Shown here piece by piece: positions 9,243 to 18,215 of a stretch of DNA of 64,000 bases. The position numbers and the translations under genes are program-made. The notes beneath the pieces were generated by a model. That model saw only the letters and a program-made list of their open reading frames with translations, ran no database searches and was not told where the DNA came from. This DNA comes from Methylophaga sp. (GTDB lineage: Bacteria > Pseudomonadota > Gammaproteobacteria > Nitrosococcales > Methylophagaceae). Where the stretch lies: assembly GCA_011053005.1 (NCBI GenBank), contig DRHW01000032.1, positions 105,027-169,026 of the forward strand. Direction: 5' to 3'. Numbering within the stretch: position 1 is the stretch's first letter; the number at the start of each line of letters is the position of its first letter.

Positions 9243-10445
9243 TTACAGGTTCTGTTGAGCTGCTTTGGCTGATGCACCACCAAATTGACCGATTAGGATA
9301 CCTATTACAGCGATAGTTGCAGCGCCGATACAAACACCTGTCCAAGCATAATGTTGGTAAAGATTAACGGACAACCATGAGCCTAATGCACCACCAATAA
9401 AATAGCAGGTCATATAACCGGCATTGAGGCGATTACGGATTTCAGAGCGCAGTGCATAAATCATATTTTGATTACTGACATGGACAAACTGCACCGCAAG
9501 ATCAAGCAATATCACCCCTACTAACAGTGCAATAAGTGAGACTTGACCATAATACAAAGGGAGCCAGCTTAATAATAAGGTTATTAAACCTAAACGTGTA
9601 CCTAATTCGCCCTTTCCTGCATCGGCAAAACGTCCTGCCCATGATGCTGCTAGTACACCTGCAGCTCCTGCGAAGCCAAATAAGCCAATAACCGCATCTG
9701 AATACTCATAAGGTGGTTGGGCAAGTAAAAATGAGAGCGGTGTCCAAAACATGCTGAATAAAGCAAACGAGATTAAACCTAGCAAAGCGCGATGTCTGAG
9801 AATAGGTTCTTCAACAAACAAGATAACCACGGAGATAAGTAATCGTTTGTAGCTCATATTGCTATCAGCACGGTAACGAGGCAATGCTCTGGTGAGGGCA
9901 ACGGCAACGATAAATATAGCGAGTGCAGCAATCCAATATACAAACCGCCAATCGACTAATGTTGATAATCCGCCTGCTACAACACGTGCGAGCAAAATAC
10001 CCAGCAATAAGCCGCCCATCAAAATACCAATAACACGGCCACGTTGGTCGGGCGCCGCTAAAGTGGCGGAAAAAGGCACTAATACTTGTGCTACAACAGA
10101 ACTTATCCCCGTTAGCGCGGTACCAAATAACAACCAAGGCAAACTCGGTGCAAAGCCACTGATGATTAAACCTACAGACGCTAATATCAACATGATAAAT
10201 ATTAAACGGCGTCGCTCTAAAATATCAGCGAGTGGCACTAATAAAATTAAACCCAAACCATAACTAAGTTGTGCCGTGGTGACGATAGTACCTGCGCGCG
10301 CTTGTGTCAGTCCAAACTCTGCTGCAATCGTGTGCAATAAGGGTTGGGCATAATAATTACCCGCAACCACAATACCAGTTGCTGTGGCCATAAGCAGCAC
10401 GAGTGCTTGGGTGAGAATTATCGGTGTAGAAGATGTAGATGTCAT
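9243..10445 (-). CDS. MFS transporter
   Basis: 400-residue inner-membrane protein with about 12 hydrophobic segments in two halves. The loop LADILERRRLIF after TM2 matches the MFS signature (G/A-D-x-x-x-R-R-x). The sequence GNYYAQPLL in TM1 and the overall pattern resemble the drug/metabolite efflux MFS group with E. coli YgaY-like members. The substrate cannot be inferred. There is no adjacent regulator, and it stands as a single gene: the CTERM gene terminator lies upstream, and 128 bp separate it from the DUF5677-like gene. Start ATG at 10445. Confidence 0.88.
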   Translation of the reverse strand: MTSTSSTPIILTQALVLLMATATGIVVAGNYYAQPLLHTIAAEFGLTQARAGTIVTTAQLSYGLGLILLVPLADILERRRLIFIMLILASVGLIISGFAPSLPWLLFGTALTGISSVVAQVLVPFSATLAAPDQRGRVIGILMGGLLLGILLARVVAGGLSTLVDWRFVYWIAALAIFIVAVALTRALPRYRADSNMSYKRLLISVVILFVEEPILRHRALLGLISFALFSMFWTPLSFLLAQPPYEYSDAVIGLFGFAGAAGVLAASWAGRFADAGKGELGTRLGLITLLLSWLPLYYGQVSLIALLVGVILLDLAVQFVHVSNQNMIYALRSEIRNRLNAGYMTCYFIGGALGSWLSVNLYQHYAWTGVCIGAATIAVIGILIGQFGGASAKAAQQNL

Positions 10446-10596
10446 TCGGCTAACTTATCAAGTGGGATTTTAATTGGCTTAGTTTACTATTTTTGTAAGG
10501 GAAATGGCTTATAGCCGACGATGGTTAATCGAAAGATGTTGAGCATGCATGGCGAGTAGCGATGAAAATGAGCAACTTAGCACTTAAATTTATTAT

Positions 10597-10630
10597 AAAA
10601 AAGCCGTAGTGAATTTAATCACCACGGCTT
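10597..10630 (-). terminator. Rho-independent terminator of the CTERM gene
   Basis: AAGCCGT-A-GTGA / TCAC-C-ACGGCTT stem with a 6-base loop, and AAAAAA on the plus strand that becomes a U-run for minus-strand transcripts. It lies 25 bp after the stop of the VPLPA-CTERM gene. Confidence 0.85.
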
Positions 10631-10654
10631 AGATATTTAACTGCCAGTTAAGTT

Positions 10655-11239
10655 TTAAGCGATGATATTTTTAGCTTTACGACGAAAACCCATAAAACCT
10701 AATAATGCAGGTGCAAATAACAATGCCGCTGCTGGAATTGGCACTGCTGATACATTTGACGTCAGAATCTGAAACTGTGCATCTGTTCCAGTGAAGTTGA
10801 AAGCACTGTCACCAGTATAATTAATATGGATGCTGTTATCTGCGAAAGAAAGATTAGCTAACAAGTTTAAACTAGTTAAATTTCCTGAAAGTAATGAGAT
10901 CCCTGTAATGACTTCTCCAGCATTAAACACGATATTAGAAATCCATGCATCAAATGTATAAAAGTCCCAATCGTCCTGAGACTTTAACGTTAAAATATTT
11001 GTGGTTGAATCTAAATCCATATTCACAACACCGCCGTTCCAAGATGATGGGTTTTCGATAAAGTCGGAGTTTGTTAATTCATCGCCAGAGCCAACATTGA
11101 CATTTAATGCTTCATAAACAAGAGCGCCACTACCTTGACCAGGAAGATCGCTCTCAGTTCTAAAATCGCCTTGAATAATGGCTGCATTAGTTTGTGAAGC
11201 AGCAATTAATAAAACTAGAAAACCTAAGTATTTTTTCAT
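10655..11239 (-). CDS. VPLPA-CTERM sorting domain surface protein
   Basis: 194 residues. The N-terminal signal peptide is MKKYLGFLVLLIAASQTNAA, followed by a beta-rich low-complexity body (NSDFIENPSSWNGGVVNMDL). The C-terminal tripartite signal is AVPIPAAALLFAPALLGF, then MGFRRKAKN. That combination (VPxPAA motif, hydrophobic helix, Arg-rich tail) is the VPLPA-CTERM variant of PEP-CTERM, recognised and cut by an exosortase and exported together with exopolysaccharide. No exosortase or polysaccharide genes lie in this window, so the sorting machinery must be elsewhere. The body has no recognised enzyme domain. SD GAGGA lies 8 bases before the ATG. The leader holds a cyclic-di-GMP-I-like riboswitch candidate. 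Confidence 0.85.
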   Translation of the reverse strand: MKKYLGFLVLLIAASQTNAAIIQGDFRTESDLPGQGSGALVYEALNVNVGSGDELTNSDFIENPSSWNGGVVNMDLDSTTNILTLKSQDDWDFYTFDAWISNIVFNAGEVITGISLLSGNLTSLNLLANLSFADNSIHINYTGDSAFNFTGTDAQFQILTSNVSAVPIPAAALLFAPALLGFMGFRRKAKNIIA

Positions 11240-11260
11240 AACACGTTCCTCAATGAAAAT

Positions 11261-11340
11261 TGCAACCCAGCTATCTTTAAGTTGTGACCAAAGATCTGAA
11301 GTTTTCCGTGCTTGGCTTACACCAAGGTTGGCTTTATCTA
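11261..11340 (-). promoter_or_regulatory. Candidate cyclic-di-GMP-I (GEMM-I) riboswitch in the CTERM leader
   Basis: Read on the minus strand, the leader contains in order: ATAAAGCCAACC; a hairpin TTGGT-GTAA-GCCAA whose loop is a GNRA tetraloop; GCACGGAAAACTTC; a second hairpin GATCTTT...AAAGAT; and AGCTGGGTTGCA. This follows the order and spacing of GEMM-I aptamers (GGCAAACC, GNRA hairpin, GACGCAAAGCC, variable hairpin, AGCCGGGTTGCC). The bases expected to contact the ligand (the G in AAAG, the A before CGGAAA and the C in AGCTGGG) are kept by my hand alignment. The element ends about 10 bases before the SD, suggesting translational control. Substitutions in the receptor segment (GCAAAGCC becomes GGAAAACT) lower confidence. 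Confidence 0.62.
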
Positions 11341-11832
11341 TAATTAAATTAAAAGACTGAAACTCAATCTAAAATATAATATAAACAGTATGACGACTGC
11401 GATCTATTGTACTTTAGTACTAAAAGTTAATTAATTTGGCTATTGATCATTGAGTGCTTGTTTTTAGGTCTTTTATAGCAAAAAATGATAACCATTCGGT
11501 TACAAACCAGTAGTTATAATTCAGACTAAAAGCAGAGGATGAAAGTTATGTGAGCCCTACGTTCTAACATAAAAAACGACAGAGCTATCCGAACCCTATA
11601 AAAGATGATGTTAACCTCGGCACTGGCCAGCTAAGGCAAAATCAGTATGAGAACTCAGTGCTCCGAGAAGCAGTCCGAATCTGCTTTCGGAAAAATTAGA
11701 AGCTTTGAAAGTTTAAACCAAAAACACTCGGAGTTCTGTCAATAACTCTACGCACTATTAAATTCATGCATAAACAAATATATATGCTTTATACTAAATT
11801 TTTTACTTGTTCTGAATTTATAAGGGTACATT
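11341..11832. other. Non-coding region upstream of the ATPase-nuclease gene
   Basis: About 490 bases without a credible gene. Visible structure: a GTACTTTAGTAC inverted repeat near 11410; a hairpin at 11663-11690 (CCGAGAAGCAG / CTGCTTTCGG) followed by AAAAA; and a partial match of GAACT...CCGAG (11651-11665) to CTCGGAGTTC near 11730. The last 70 bases are very AT-rich with a TATACT box near 11792, where the promoter of the plus-strand gene probably sits. AT-rich sequence at 11341-11400 probably holds the promoter of the CTERM gene. No insertion-sequence ends or duplicated tRNA sequence seen. Confidence 0.5.
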
Positions 11833-13893
11833 ATGAGAGGAAACCCTCTAGGTGATATTCGAGCTGAAAATGACGAGGAAATGCTCGACAAGGCTTTTCT
11901 AGAAACGGCCGATTATAAAACTTTACTTGAAGCTTCTGATAGGAGTGTTGTTGTTGGGAGAAGAGGCACGGGTAAAAGCGCTCTAGTTCATCAACTTAAA
12001 AAATATTGGTTGAAACAACCTAAAACTTTTATTGTCTCGATTGCTCCCGAAGAGGATCAAATCATCGGGTTGCGTGGCTTATTTAGTTCTTTTGGTGATA
12101 ACTTTATCCATATAAAAGCAGGTTCAAAAATTGCTTGGAAGTATGCCCTATATATGGAACTGATAATTCAAATTAAGAATCACTATAAACTTACAAAGTT
12201 TATTAATGATAATGTTGTTAATCCACATATATCTACATGGGGTAAGCCTAATCAGAATGTCGCAACAAAGATTCGAAACAAATTAAAGAGCGTTCTCAAT
12301 TTAGAAGAGTCATCAGAATCTATTGTTGCAGACTTATCAAGTAATCTTCATTTAGATGAAATTGAAGAACAGCTTCTAAATGTCATTGATAATAGTAGTT
12401 TAAAATTTATCCTTCTTGTTGACAGGCTTGATGAAGGGTATTCCCCTGATAACTTAGGGGTTGCTATTGTAGATGGGTTTGTTCAATCTGTAATTGATTT
12501 AAATAGTAAATTTCATAATAAGATTCGTGGCATAATCTTCCTTCGCGATAATATGTATCGCTCTATCACCATTAAAGATCCCGATTTTACAAGAAATATT
12601 GAGGGACAGGTTTTGAGGCTTCACTGGGATGAATATGGCTTATTTAATTTAGTCTGTAATCGTATCAGAATTGCCTATAATATTTCTCAAGAAAATAATA
12701 ATAAATTGTGGTCGTCATGTACTGCTCGAGAACTTAAGGGGCGAGAAGGTTTCAGATTATGTCTAAAGTTAACACTTTATCGGCCTAGAGATATATTAGT
12801 TCTACTGAACAATGCTTTTTTAAATGCTAGCTCACAGGGTAGGCAAGAAATAATATCAGAAGATATTGACGCATCAGCCAAGTCTATATCTCAAAACCGG
12901 CTTTATGATCTTCATAAAGAATATGAAAGTATTTTCCCCGCACTACATGCCTTTACTTCGACATTTGTATCTTCCATACCTATATTATCAGTTATTCAGG
13001 CTAGTGAGTTTATTAATAAAGTCCTCTCTCATGATAATCATTCTCTCGAAGTTCAACGTGATTTAGCTATATTTGAAAACCCAATGCAAGTTCTTCAGCG
13101 CTTATATGGAGTTGGTTTTATTGGTATTGAAAACTCTACAACAGGAACTTTTGTTTTTTGTCATGATGGTAGAGATCCATCAACAGAAGTATCGGAGCAC
13201 TCAAAACTTTTTATTCACCCATGTTATTGGTTAGCTCTCAATATATCTCAAGACTTTTTGGAAATCGAACAAGCGGAAGAAATTTATGATGAGTACGATA
13301 TTGAAATTAGCTCCATAAGCGTTGAGCAGCGTCAAGCACGTCTTGGCAAACTGATTGAAGAAGTTAAAGTCATAAAGCCTGGAAGAGAAGACTGTCACGA
13401 ATTTGAAAAATGGTGTTTAGATGCAATCCGTCTTATTTTTGCTGGTACATTATCCAACATTGAGCTTCACTCTAATAAAAATGGACTTCAACAAAGAGAT
13501 ATTATCGCAACAAATGTCTCGCTTGTGCCTGTTTGGAAAAGATTAATTGAAGACTATAAATGTCGGCAAGTTGTTTTCGAAATCAAAAATTATGCTCAAC
13601 TTAAATCTGATGACTACAGGCAAATGAATTCATACTTATCTAATGACCATGGGACTATTGGCTTCATTATTTGTCGTAGTGATAATAATAACCTAGAAAA
13701 AGGTAAAGAACTAAATTGGGCCCAGGAACTTTATTTTCAGCATAAGAAAATTGTTGTCAAGCTCTCTGAAAAATATCTTCTTAAACATTTATCTAAACAG
13801 AGAAGCCCGCAAAAGCATGATGCAGCTAATATTGAATTAAACAAATTAGTGGACACATATCTACGTCAATATCTTATAGTTAAGTCAGGGTAA
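11833..13893 (+). CDS. P-loop ATPase (Sll1717-like) fused to a PD-(D/E)XK nuclease-like domain
   Basis: 686 residues. N-terminal STAND/AAA-like ATPase: Walker A GRRGTGKS at 42-49 and Walker B ILLVDRLDEG with D197, D200 and E201. The opening (NPLGDIRAENDEEML) and this layout resemble the family named P-loop ATPase Sll1717. The middle (about 290-480) is helical with no recognised motif. The C-terminal part (about 505-660) fits a PD-(D/E)XK fold: a preceding helix CHEFEKWCLDAIRLIF, then QQRDIIATN (D556), then VVFEIKNY (E583, K585). Predicted role: an ATP-driven sensor coupled to a nuclease, plausibly antiviral; function not established. The gene is more AT-rich than its core neighbours, stands alone, and lies next to the tRNA-Ile2 3' end, all consistent with horizontal gain. 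SD AAGGG lies 7-8 bases before ATG. Confidence 0.8.
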   Translation: MRGNPLGDIRAENDEEMLDKAFLETADYKTLLEASDRSVVVGRRGTGKSALVHQLKKYWLKQPKTFIVSIAPEEDQIIGLRGLFSSFGDNFIHIKAGSKIAWKYALYMELIIQIKNHYKLTKFINDNVVNPHISTWGKPNQNVATKIRNKLKSVLNLEESSESIVADLSSNLHLDEIEEQLLNVIDNSSLKFILLVDRLDEGYSPDNLGVAIVDGFVQSVIDLNSKFHNKIRGIIFLRDNMYRSITIKDPDFTRNIEGQVLRLHWDEYGLFNLVCNRIRIAYNISQENNNKLWSSCTARELKGREGFRLCLKLTLYRPRDILVLLNNAFLNASSQGRQEIISEDIDASAKSISQNRLYDLHKEYESIFPALHAFTSTFVSSIPILSVIQASEFINKVLSHDNHSLEVQRDLAIFENPMQVLQRLYGVGFIGIENSTTGTFVFCHDGRDPSTEVSEHSKLFIHPCYWLALNISQDFLEIEQAEEIYDEYDIEISSISVEQRQARLGKLIEEVKVIKPGREDCHEFEKWCLDAIRLIFAGTLSNIELHSNKNGLQQRDIIATNVSLVPVWKRLIEDYKCRQVVFEIKNYAQLKSDDYRQMNSYLSNDHGTIGFIICRSDNNNLEKGKELNWAQELYFQHKKIVVKLSEKYLLKHLSKQRSPQKHDAANIELNKLVDTYLRQYLIVKSG

Positions 13894-13940
13894 ATTTTTT
13901 GTTGGGGCTGCTCCATAGCGTCTACATGAGATAAAAATAA

Positions 13941-13976
13941 AAAAGCCTCAACACTAAAACTAGTGCTGAGGCTTTG
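13941..13976 (-). terminator. Terminator after tRNA-Ile2
   Basis: AAAGCCTCA-A-CACTA / TAGTG-C-TGAGGCTTT stem with an AAAC loop and a long A-run on the plus strand, giving a U-rich tail for minus-strand transcripts. It ends the rpoD/tRNA transcription unit and may also stop the convergent ATPase gene. Confidence 0.88.
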
Positions 13977-13983
13977 ATATATA

Positions 13984-14060
13984 TGGTGGGCCCACAGGGA
14001 CTTGAACCCCGGACAAAGGGATTATGAGTCCCCTGCTCTAACCAACTGAGCTATAGGCCC
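13984..14060 (-). tRNA. tRNA-Ile2 (anticodon CAU)
   Basis: 77-nt cloverleaf on the minus strand with encoded CCA. Acceptor GGGCCTA/TGGGCCC, D-arm AGCTCAGTTGGTTAGAGC, anticodon loop CTCATAA, T-arm GGTTCAAGTCC. The anticodon is CAU. The arm sequence around it (AGCAGGGGACTCATAATCCC) matches the lysidine-modified isoleucine tRNA, which reads AUA, better than elongator tRNA-Met; initiator tRNA is excluded by the acceptor end. Its position just after rpoD is also seen in pseudomonads. Confidence 0.9.
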
Positions 14061-14066
14061 GATATT

Positions 14067-15860
14067 TTAGTTATCGGTATCTAAGAAGCTTCGTAATTGA
14101 TCCGAACGGGTCGGATGACGAAGTTTACGTAGTGCTTTTGCTTCGATTTGACGTATACGTTCACGTGTTACGTCAAACTGTTTACCTACTTCTTCTAAGG
14201 TATGGTCAGTGTTCATGTCGATACCAAAACGCATACGCAATACTTTTGCTTCACGTTCTGTAAGACCACTTAATATGCCTTGTGTTGCTTCTCTTAGGCC
14301 TTCAATCATGGCCGAATCTTGTGGAGACATTACGTTGGTGTCTTCAACAAAGTCACCTAAATGTGAATCTTCGTCGTCACCAATGGGTGTTTCCATTGAA
14401 ATAGGCTCTTTCGAAATTTTAAGTACTTTACGTACTTTATCTTCCGGCATATCTACGCGTTCAGCCAACTCTTGTGGGGTTGGTTCACGGCCCATTTCTT
14501 GTAACATTTGACGTGCAATTCGATTCAGTTTGTTGATCGTTTCGATCATGTGTACTGGAATACGAATAGTACGGGCTTGGTCAGCAATTGAACGTGTGAT
14601 TGCTTGGCGGATCCACCATGTAGCGTAGGTAGAAAATTTGTAACCACGTTGATATTCAAACTTATCAACTGCCTTCATCAAGCCGATATTACCTTCTTGA
14701 ATTAGGTCTAAGAACTGTAAACCGCGGTTAGTATATTTTTTCGCAATCGAGATGACAAGTCGTAAATTCGCTTCGACCATTTCTTTTTTAGCACGACGTG
14801 CTTTTGCTTCAGAAATAGTCATTTGACGGCTGATTTCTTTGATCTCTGGAATTTCCATTCCACGATCGGAAGATACTTCAGCTAATTTTGTTTGCGCATT
14901 GATGATTTGATCAAGATTTTTCTTAATCGTTGAAGAGTAATGTTTTTTGGCACGGATATGTTTATCTGTCCATTCAAGGTTGGTTTCATTACCCATGAAT
15001 GATTCGATAAAATCACGGCGTTCCATTCTTGCTTCATCAACAATGATTTTGCTAATGGTGCGTTCTTGTTTACGAATGATCGCAACAGTGTCACGCATTA
15101 AGCCATTAAGAAGATTCAATGTTTTTGGCGTGAGTTTGAATTCCATAAATAGCTCAGTAACAAGCGTATTTGCAGCTTCAAGTTCATCTTCTGATGCTTT
15201 TTCTGCTTGGTTTACTGCCGCGCGAAGTGCTGTGAAGTGTTCTTTTGCTTCTTCAGGATCAACACCAACAGCTGATTCGTCATCATCATCGTCATCTGCA
15301 CCTTCTTTTGCAGGTGGGCCTGCAACAACAGGTTCAGCATCAGGATCTTCAGGCAGAATAAAACCTTTAATCACTTCATTCAGACGCATTTCGCCGGCTT
15401 CTACTGCTTCGTATAAGCTTAGGAATTTGCTGATGCAAGGCGGATAAGTCGTGAGCATTAATAGACTTTCGCGAAGACCGGCTTCAATGCGTTTTGCAAT
15501 GACAATTTCGCCTTCACGGGTCAATAATTCAACCGAGCCCATTTCACGCATGTACATACGTACTGGATCCGTTGTGCGACCGAATTCACCATCTGAGCTA
15601 GATAATACAGCGGCGGCTTCGTCAGCAGAAACATCATCATTGTTACTTGCTGCTTCAGCTAAGCGTTCCATCTCATCGGTATCCATGCCATCTTCATGGA
15701 CCATAATACCGAGATCACTGAACATGCCGATGATGTCTTCGATTTGATCTGCGTCAACCAAGTTTTCAGGTAAGTGATCGTTTATCTCACCATAAGTGAG
15801 GTAGCCGCGTTCTTTCCCAAGTGTGATTAGCGCTTTAATTCGTGACTGTTGATCTTTCAT
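14067..15860 (-). CDS. rpoD: RNA polymerase sigma-70 factor RpoD
   Basis: 597-residue primary sigma factor. Region 1.1 starts [20 protein letters not shown]. Region 1.2 has [21 protein letters not shown] non-conserved insert with an acidic run ([12 protein letters not shown]) follows. Region 2 includes [20 protein letters not shown] and [15 protein letters not shown] for -10 recognition and melting. Region 3 and region 4.2 close the protein ([20 protein letters not shown], the -35 binding helix). Length is close to that of other gammaproteobacterial RpoD. Last protein gene of the rpsU-yqeY-dnaG-rpoD block, followed by tRNA-Ile2. Confidence 0.98.
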   Translation of the reverse strand: MKDQQSRIKALITLGKERGYLTYGEINDHLPENLVDADQIEDIIGMFSDLGIMVHEDGMDTDEMERLAEAASNNDDVSADEAAAVLSSSDGEFGRTTDPVRMYMREMGSVELLTREGEIVIAKRIEAGLRESLLMLTTYPPCISKFLSLYEAVEAGEMRLNEVIKGFILPEDPDAEPVVAGPPAKEGADDDDDDESAVGVDPEEAKEHFTALRAAVNQAEKASEDELEAANTLVTELFMEFKLTPKTLNLLNGLMRDTVAIIRKQERTISKIIVDEARMERRDFIESFMGNETNLEWTDKHIRAKKHYSSTIKKNLDQIINAQTKLAEVSSDRGMEIPEIKEISRQMTISEAKARRAKKEMVEANLRLVISIAKKYTNRGLQFLDLIQEGNIGLMKAVDKFEYQRGYKFSTYATWWIRQAITRSIADQARTIRIPVHMIETINKLNRIARQMLQEMGREPTPQELAERVDMPEDKVRKVLKISKEPISMETPIGDDEDSHLGDFVEDTNVMSPQDSAMIEGLREATQGILSGLTEREAKVLRMRFGIDMNTDHTLEEVGKQFDVTRERIRQIEAKALRKLRHPTRSDQLRSFLDTDN

Positions 15861-15958
15861 TCGACCTCTATTTTCGTCAGATGCGTGGCTGCATGTAGCC
15901 GGACATTATAACGCAACCCCCTAATATTGCACAGCATTATGTGTATATAAAGTTGCGT

Positions 15959-17692
15959 TTAACGGTATTGGTTTCTTATTTCTGCCTTCTCTTCATCGGT
16001 TAATTGACTCGGATGCTTTAATTCTAAATACGCTTTTCTTTGTTCAACAGCTTGTTTTTGAAGCTGTTGCACGATTCCTACTAACTCGTGTTTTAATTCT
16101 ATAGCGGTCAACGGTAAGTTTTGTTGAGCTAACCGTTGTAAATGATCCGCAGAATCAGTACCACGTGATCGCTCTAATAGTGCCGCAGTATTGAGATGGG
16201 GATTTTGCTGCAAAGTTTCAAGTATTTGCACTAAAATTTTTATTCCAGGCAAATCCAAAGTCGCTATTTTGTCAAAAGAGCCTAAGTCTTGTTGGAGTTT
16301 TGGATGCTGTATTAACAAAGTAATCGCCATTCTTACCGGTGATATAGCTGTTTTAGCTGACAATGAGCTTGCTTTATACGTCGGTCGTTGTCTGGTTTCT
16401 GGTGGTTTTTCTAAATGTTTATGTAGTACAGATGTGCTTGTTTGTGCCCTATCCGCTAATTGCTGTTCAAGCATATCGCGATAAACGCCAGTTGGAATAT
16501 GACGCAAATATGGCTTAGCAATTTCTACCAGCCGTGACCGACCATCCATCGAGCTAATATCAACGCGGCTTTCTAAAGAAGCAAAAAAGAACTCAGAATA
16601 ATTTTGTGCTTGTGCCACTAAATTATTAAATTCTGTTGCGCCTTGTTGACGGATCACACTATCTGGATCTTCACCATCAGCTAAAAACATAAATTTAAGT
16701 TGATGATTGCCACCTAGTAATGGCAATGCATTTTCTGCTGCTCGCCATGCCGCTTCACGACCTGCGCGATCGCCATCAAAACAAAAAACAACTTCGGGTG
16801 TGCTACGCAGTAATTGGCGCAAATGTTCGGGCGTGGTGGCAGTGCCTAATGTTGCGACCGCATTAGTAACCCCATGTTCTGCTAAGGCGATAACATCCAT
16901 ATAGCCTTCTACAATGATGATGCGCTCTAATTTACGATGTGCTTTACGGGCCTGAAATAGGCCATAAAGTTCATTTCCTTTATGAAAAACGGGCGTTTCA
17001 GGTGAGTTTAAGTACTTCGGCGTGCTGTCATCTAAAACGCGTCCACCAAAACCAATGACTCTGCCACGGCGATCTCGAATTGGAAACATGATGCGTTTGC
17101 GGAAACGATCGTAAGTACGGCCATTATCATTACTACTGAGTAAGCCGGCTTCATCAAGTTGTTTGCGTGCAAGGTCTGAAGTACCAAAGGTTTTTAGCAC
17201 ATTATCCCAGCCATCAGGCGCGATTCCGATATTGAAATGATCAATAATTTTGGCAGATAAACCGCGTTGTTCGAGATAGTTTACAAATTCAGCTTTTTGC
17301 GGATGATTACGTAGTTGATGCACATAATATTGGCTGACTTTATCTAGTAAGTCGTAAAGATTTTGTGTGGCGGGTGTGGGTGATAAAGCGTGTGTTGTCG
17401 GTACGGTCATCCCAACGAGATCGGCAAGTTCCTGAATAGATTCAGGAAAACTCATTTGATCGTATTCCATCAAAAAACCAATTGCCGTGCCATGGGCACC
17501 ACAACCGAAACAATGATAAAACTGTTTATCGGGACTGACGGTAAATGAAGGGGATTTTTCGTTATGAAATGGACAACAGGCAGTAAGATTTTTACCTGCT
17601 TTTTTTAGTGGTACCCGTGGATCAATGACATCGACTATATCAACTCGCGTTAATAGATCATCGATAAATTGTGTGGGTATTTGACCGGCCAT
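15959..17692 (-). CDS. dnaG: DNA primase DnaG
   Basis: 577 residues; makes RNA primers at the replication fork. The N-terminal CHC2 zinc finger has CPFHNEKSPSFTVSPDK followed by HCFGCG. The RNA polymerase core has RIMFPIRDRRGRVIGFGGRV. The TOPRIM domain has IIVEGYMDVIAL and then FCFDGDRAGREAAWRA. The C-terminal part (about 430-577) is the helicase-binding domain that docks on DnaB and is, as usual, poorly conserved. It lies between yqeY and rpoD in the macromolecular-synthesis operon. Confidence 0.97.
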   Translation of the reverse strand: MAGQIPTQFIDDLLTRVDIVDVIDPRVPLKKAGKNLTACCPFHNEKSPSFTVSPDKQFYHCFGCGAHGTAIGFLMEYDQMSFPESIQELADLVGMTVPTTHALSPTPATQNLYDLLDKVSQYYVHQLRNHPQKAEFVNYLEQRGLSAKIIDHFNIGIAPDGWDNVLKTFGTSDLARKQLDEAGLLSSNDNGRTYDRFRKRIMFPIRDRRGRVIGFGGRVLDDSTPKYLNSPETPVFHKGNELYGLFQARKAHRKLERIIIVEGYMDVIALAEHGVTNAVATLGTATTPEHLRQLLRSTPEVVFCFDGDRAGREAAWRAAENALPLLGGNHQLKFMFLADGEDPDSVIRQQGATEFNNLVAQAQNYSEFFFASLESRVDISSMDGRSRLVEIAKPYLRHIPTGVYRDMLEQQLADRAQTSTSVLHKHLEKPPETRQRPTYKASSLSAKTAISPVRMAITLLIQHPKLQQDLGSFDKIATLDLPGIKILVQILETLQQNPHLNTAALLERSRGTDSADHLQRLAQQNLPLTAIELKHELVGIVQQLQKQAVEQRKAYLELKHPSQLTDEEKAEIRNQYR

Positions 17693-17741
17693 GACAGATG
17701 TCTATGGCCAAGTTAAATTTTTAGTCGCGCGCTTATCTGCC

Positions 17742-18203
17742 TTAAGCAGAAAGCGCCGCCTTAACCAAACCACTTACTGCACCCATGTCAGCGCGACCTT
17801 GAAGTTGAGGACGTAAAATATTCATTACGGCACCCATATCGCGAGCACTAGAAGCGCCAGATTCGGCGATGGCAGCTTGTATGGCATCAGCAGTTTCTTG
17901 TTCCGTCATTGCTGTTGGCATAAATTCTTCAATGATCGCCAGTTCTGCAATTTCAATCACGGCTAGATCATCGCGACCAGCGGCTTGAAATTGACTGAGC
18001 GAATCACGTCTCTGCTTACACATCTTAGTCAAAATCGTGATGATACCTTCATCATCAAGATCTTCACGGTTATCAACTTCGTACTGCTTAATGGCCGCTG
18101 TGATTTGACGCAATGTTGCAAGGCGCTCTTTTTCTTTAGCGCGCATCGCATCTTTAACGTTATCAGTAATTGTAAGCTTTAATGGGCTTGATTCAGCTGG
18201 CAT
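17742..18203 (-). CDS. GatB/YqeY domain protein
   Basis: 153-residue YqeY family protein, an all-helical domain resembling the tRNA-binding tail of the amidotransferase subunit GatB. Seen: AMRAKEKERLATLRQITAAI near the start, EEFMPTAMTEQE in the middle and MGAVMNILRPQLQGRADMG near the end, all family landmarks. Its biochemical role is not settled; it is often encoded between rpsU and dnaG, as here. 12 bp separate it from rpsU, so the two are co-transcribed. Confidence 0.93.
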   Translation of the reverse strand: MPAESSPLKLTITDNVKDAMRAKEKERLATLRQITAAIKQYEVDNREDLDDEGIITILTKMCKQRRDSLSQFQAAGRDDLAVIEIAELAIIEEFMPTAMTEQETADAIQAAIAESGASSARDMGAVMNILRPQLQGRADMGAVSGLVKAALSA

Positions 18204-18215
18204 GATAATCGTTTT

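Noticed and set aside
11560..11700. Integron attC-like site
   Set aside because: The hairpin lacks paired RYYYAAC/GTTRRRY ends and no integrase is present.
11341..13983. Integrative element bounded by tRNA-Ile2 direct repeats
   Set aside because: No integrase gene and no second copy of the tRNA 3' end seen; only the hotspot idea is kept.
13984..14060. Calling this tRNA elongator Met
   Set aside because: The CAU anticodon fits Met too, but the arm sequence around the anticodon and its place by rpoD match tRNA-Ile2; presence of tilS-dependent identity would settle it.
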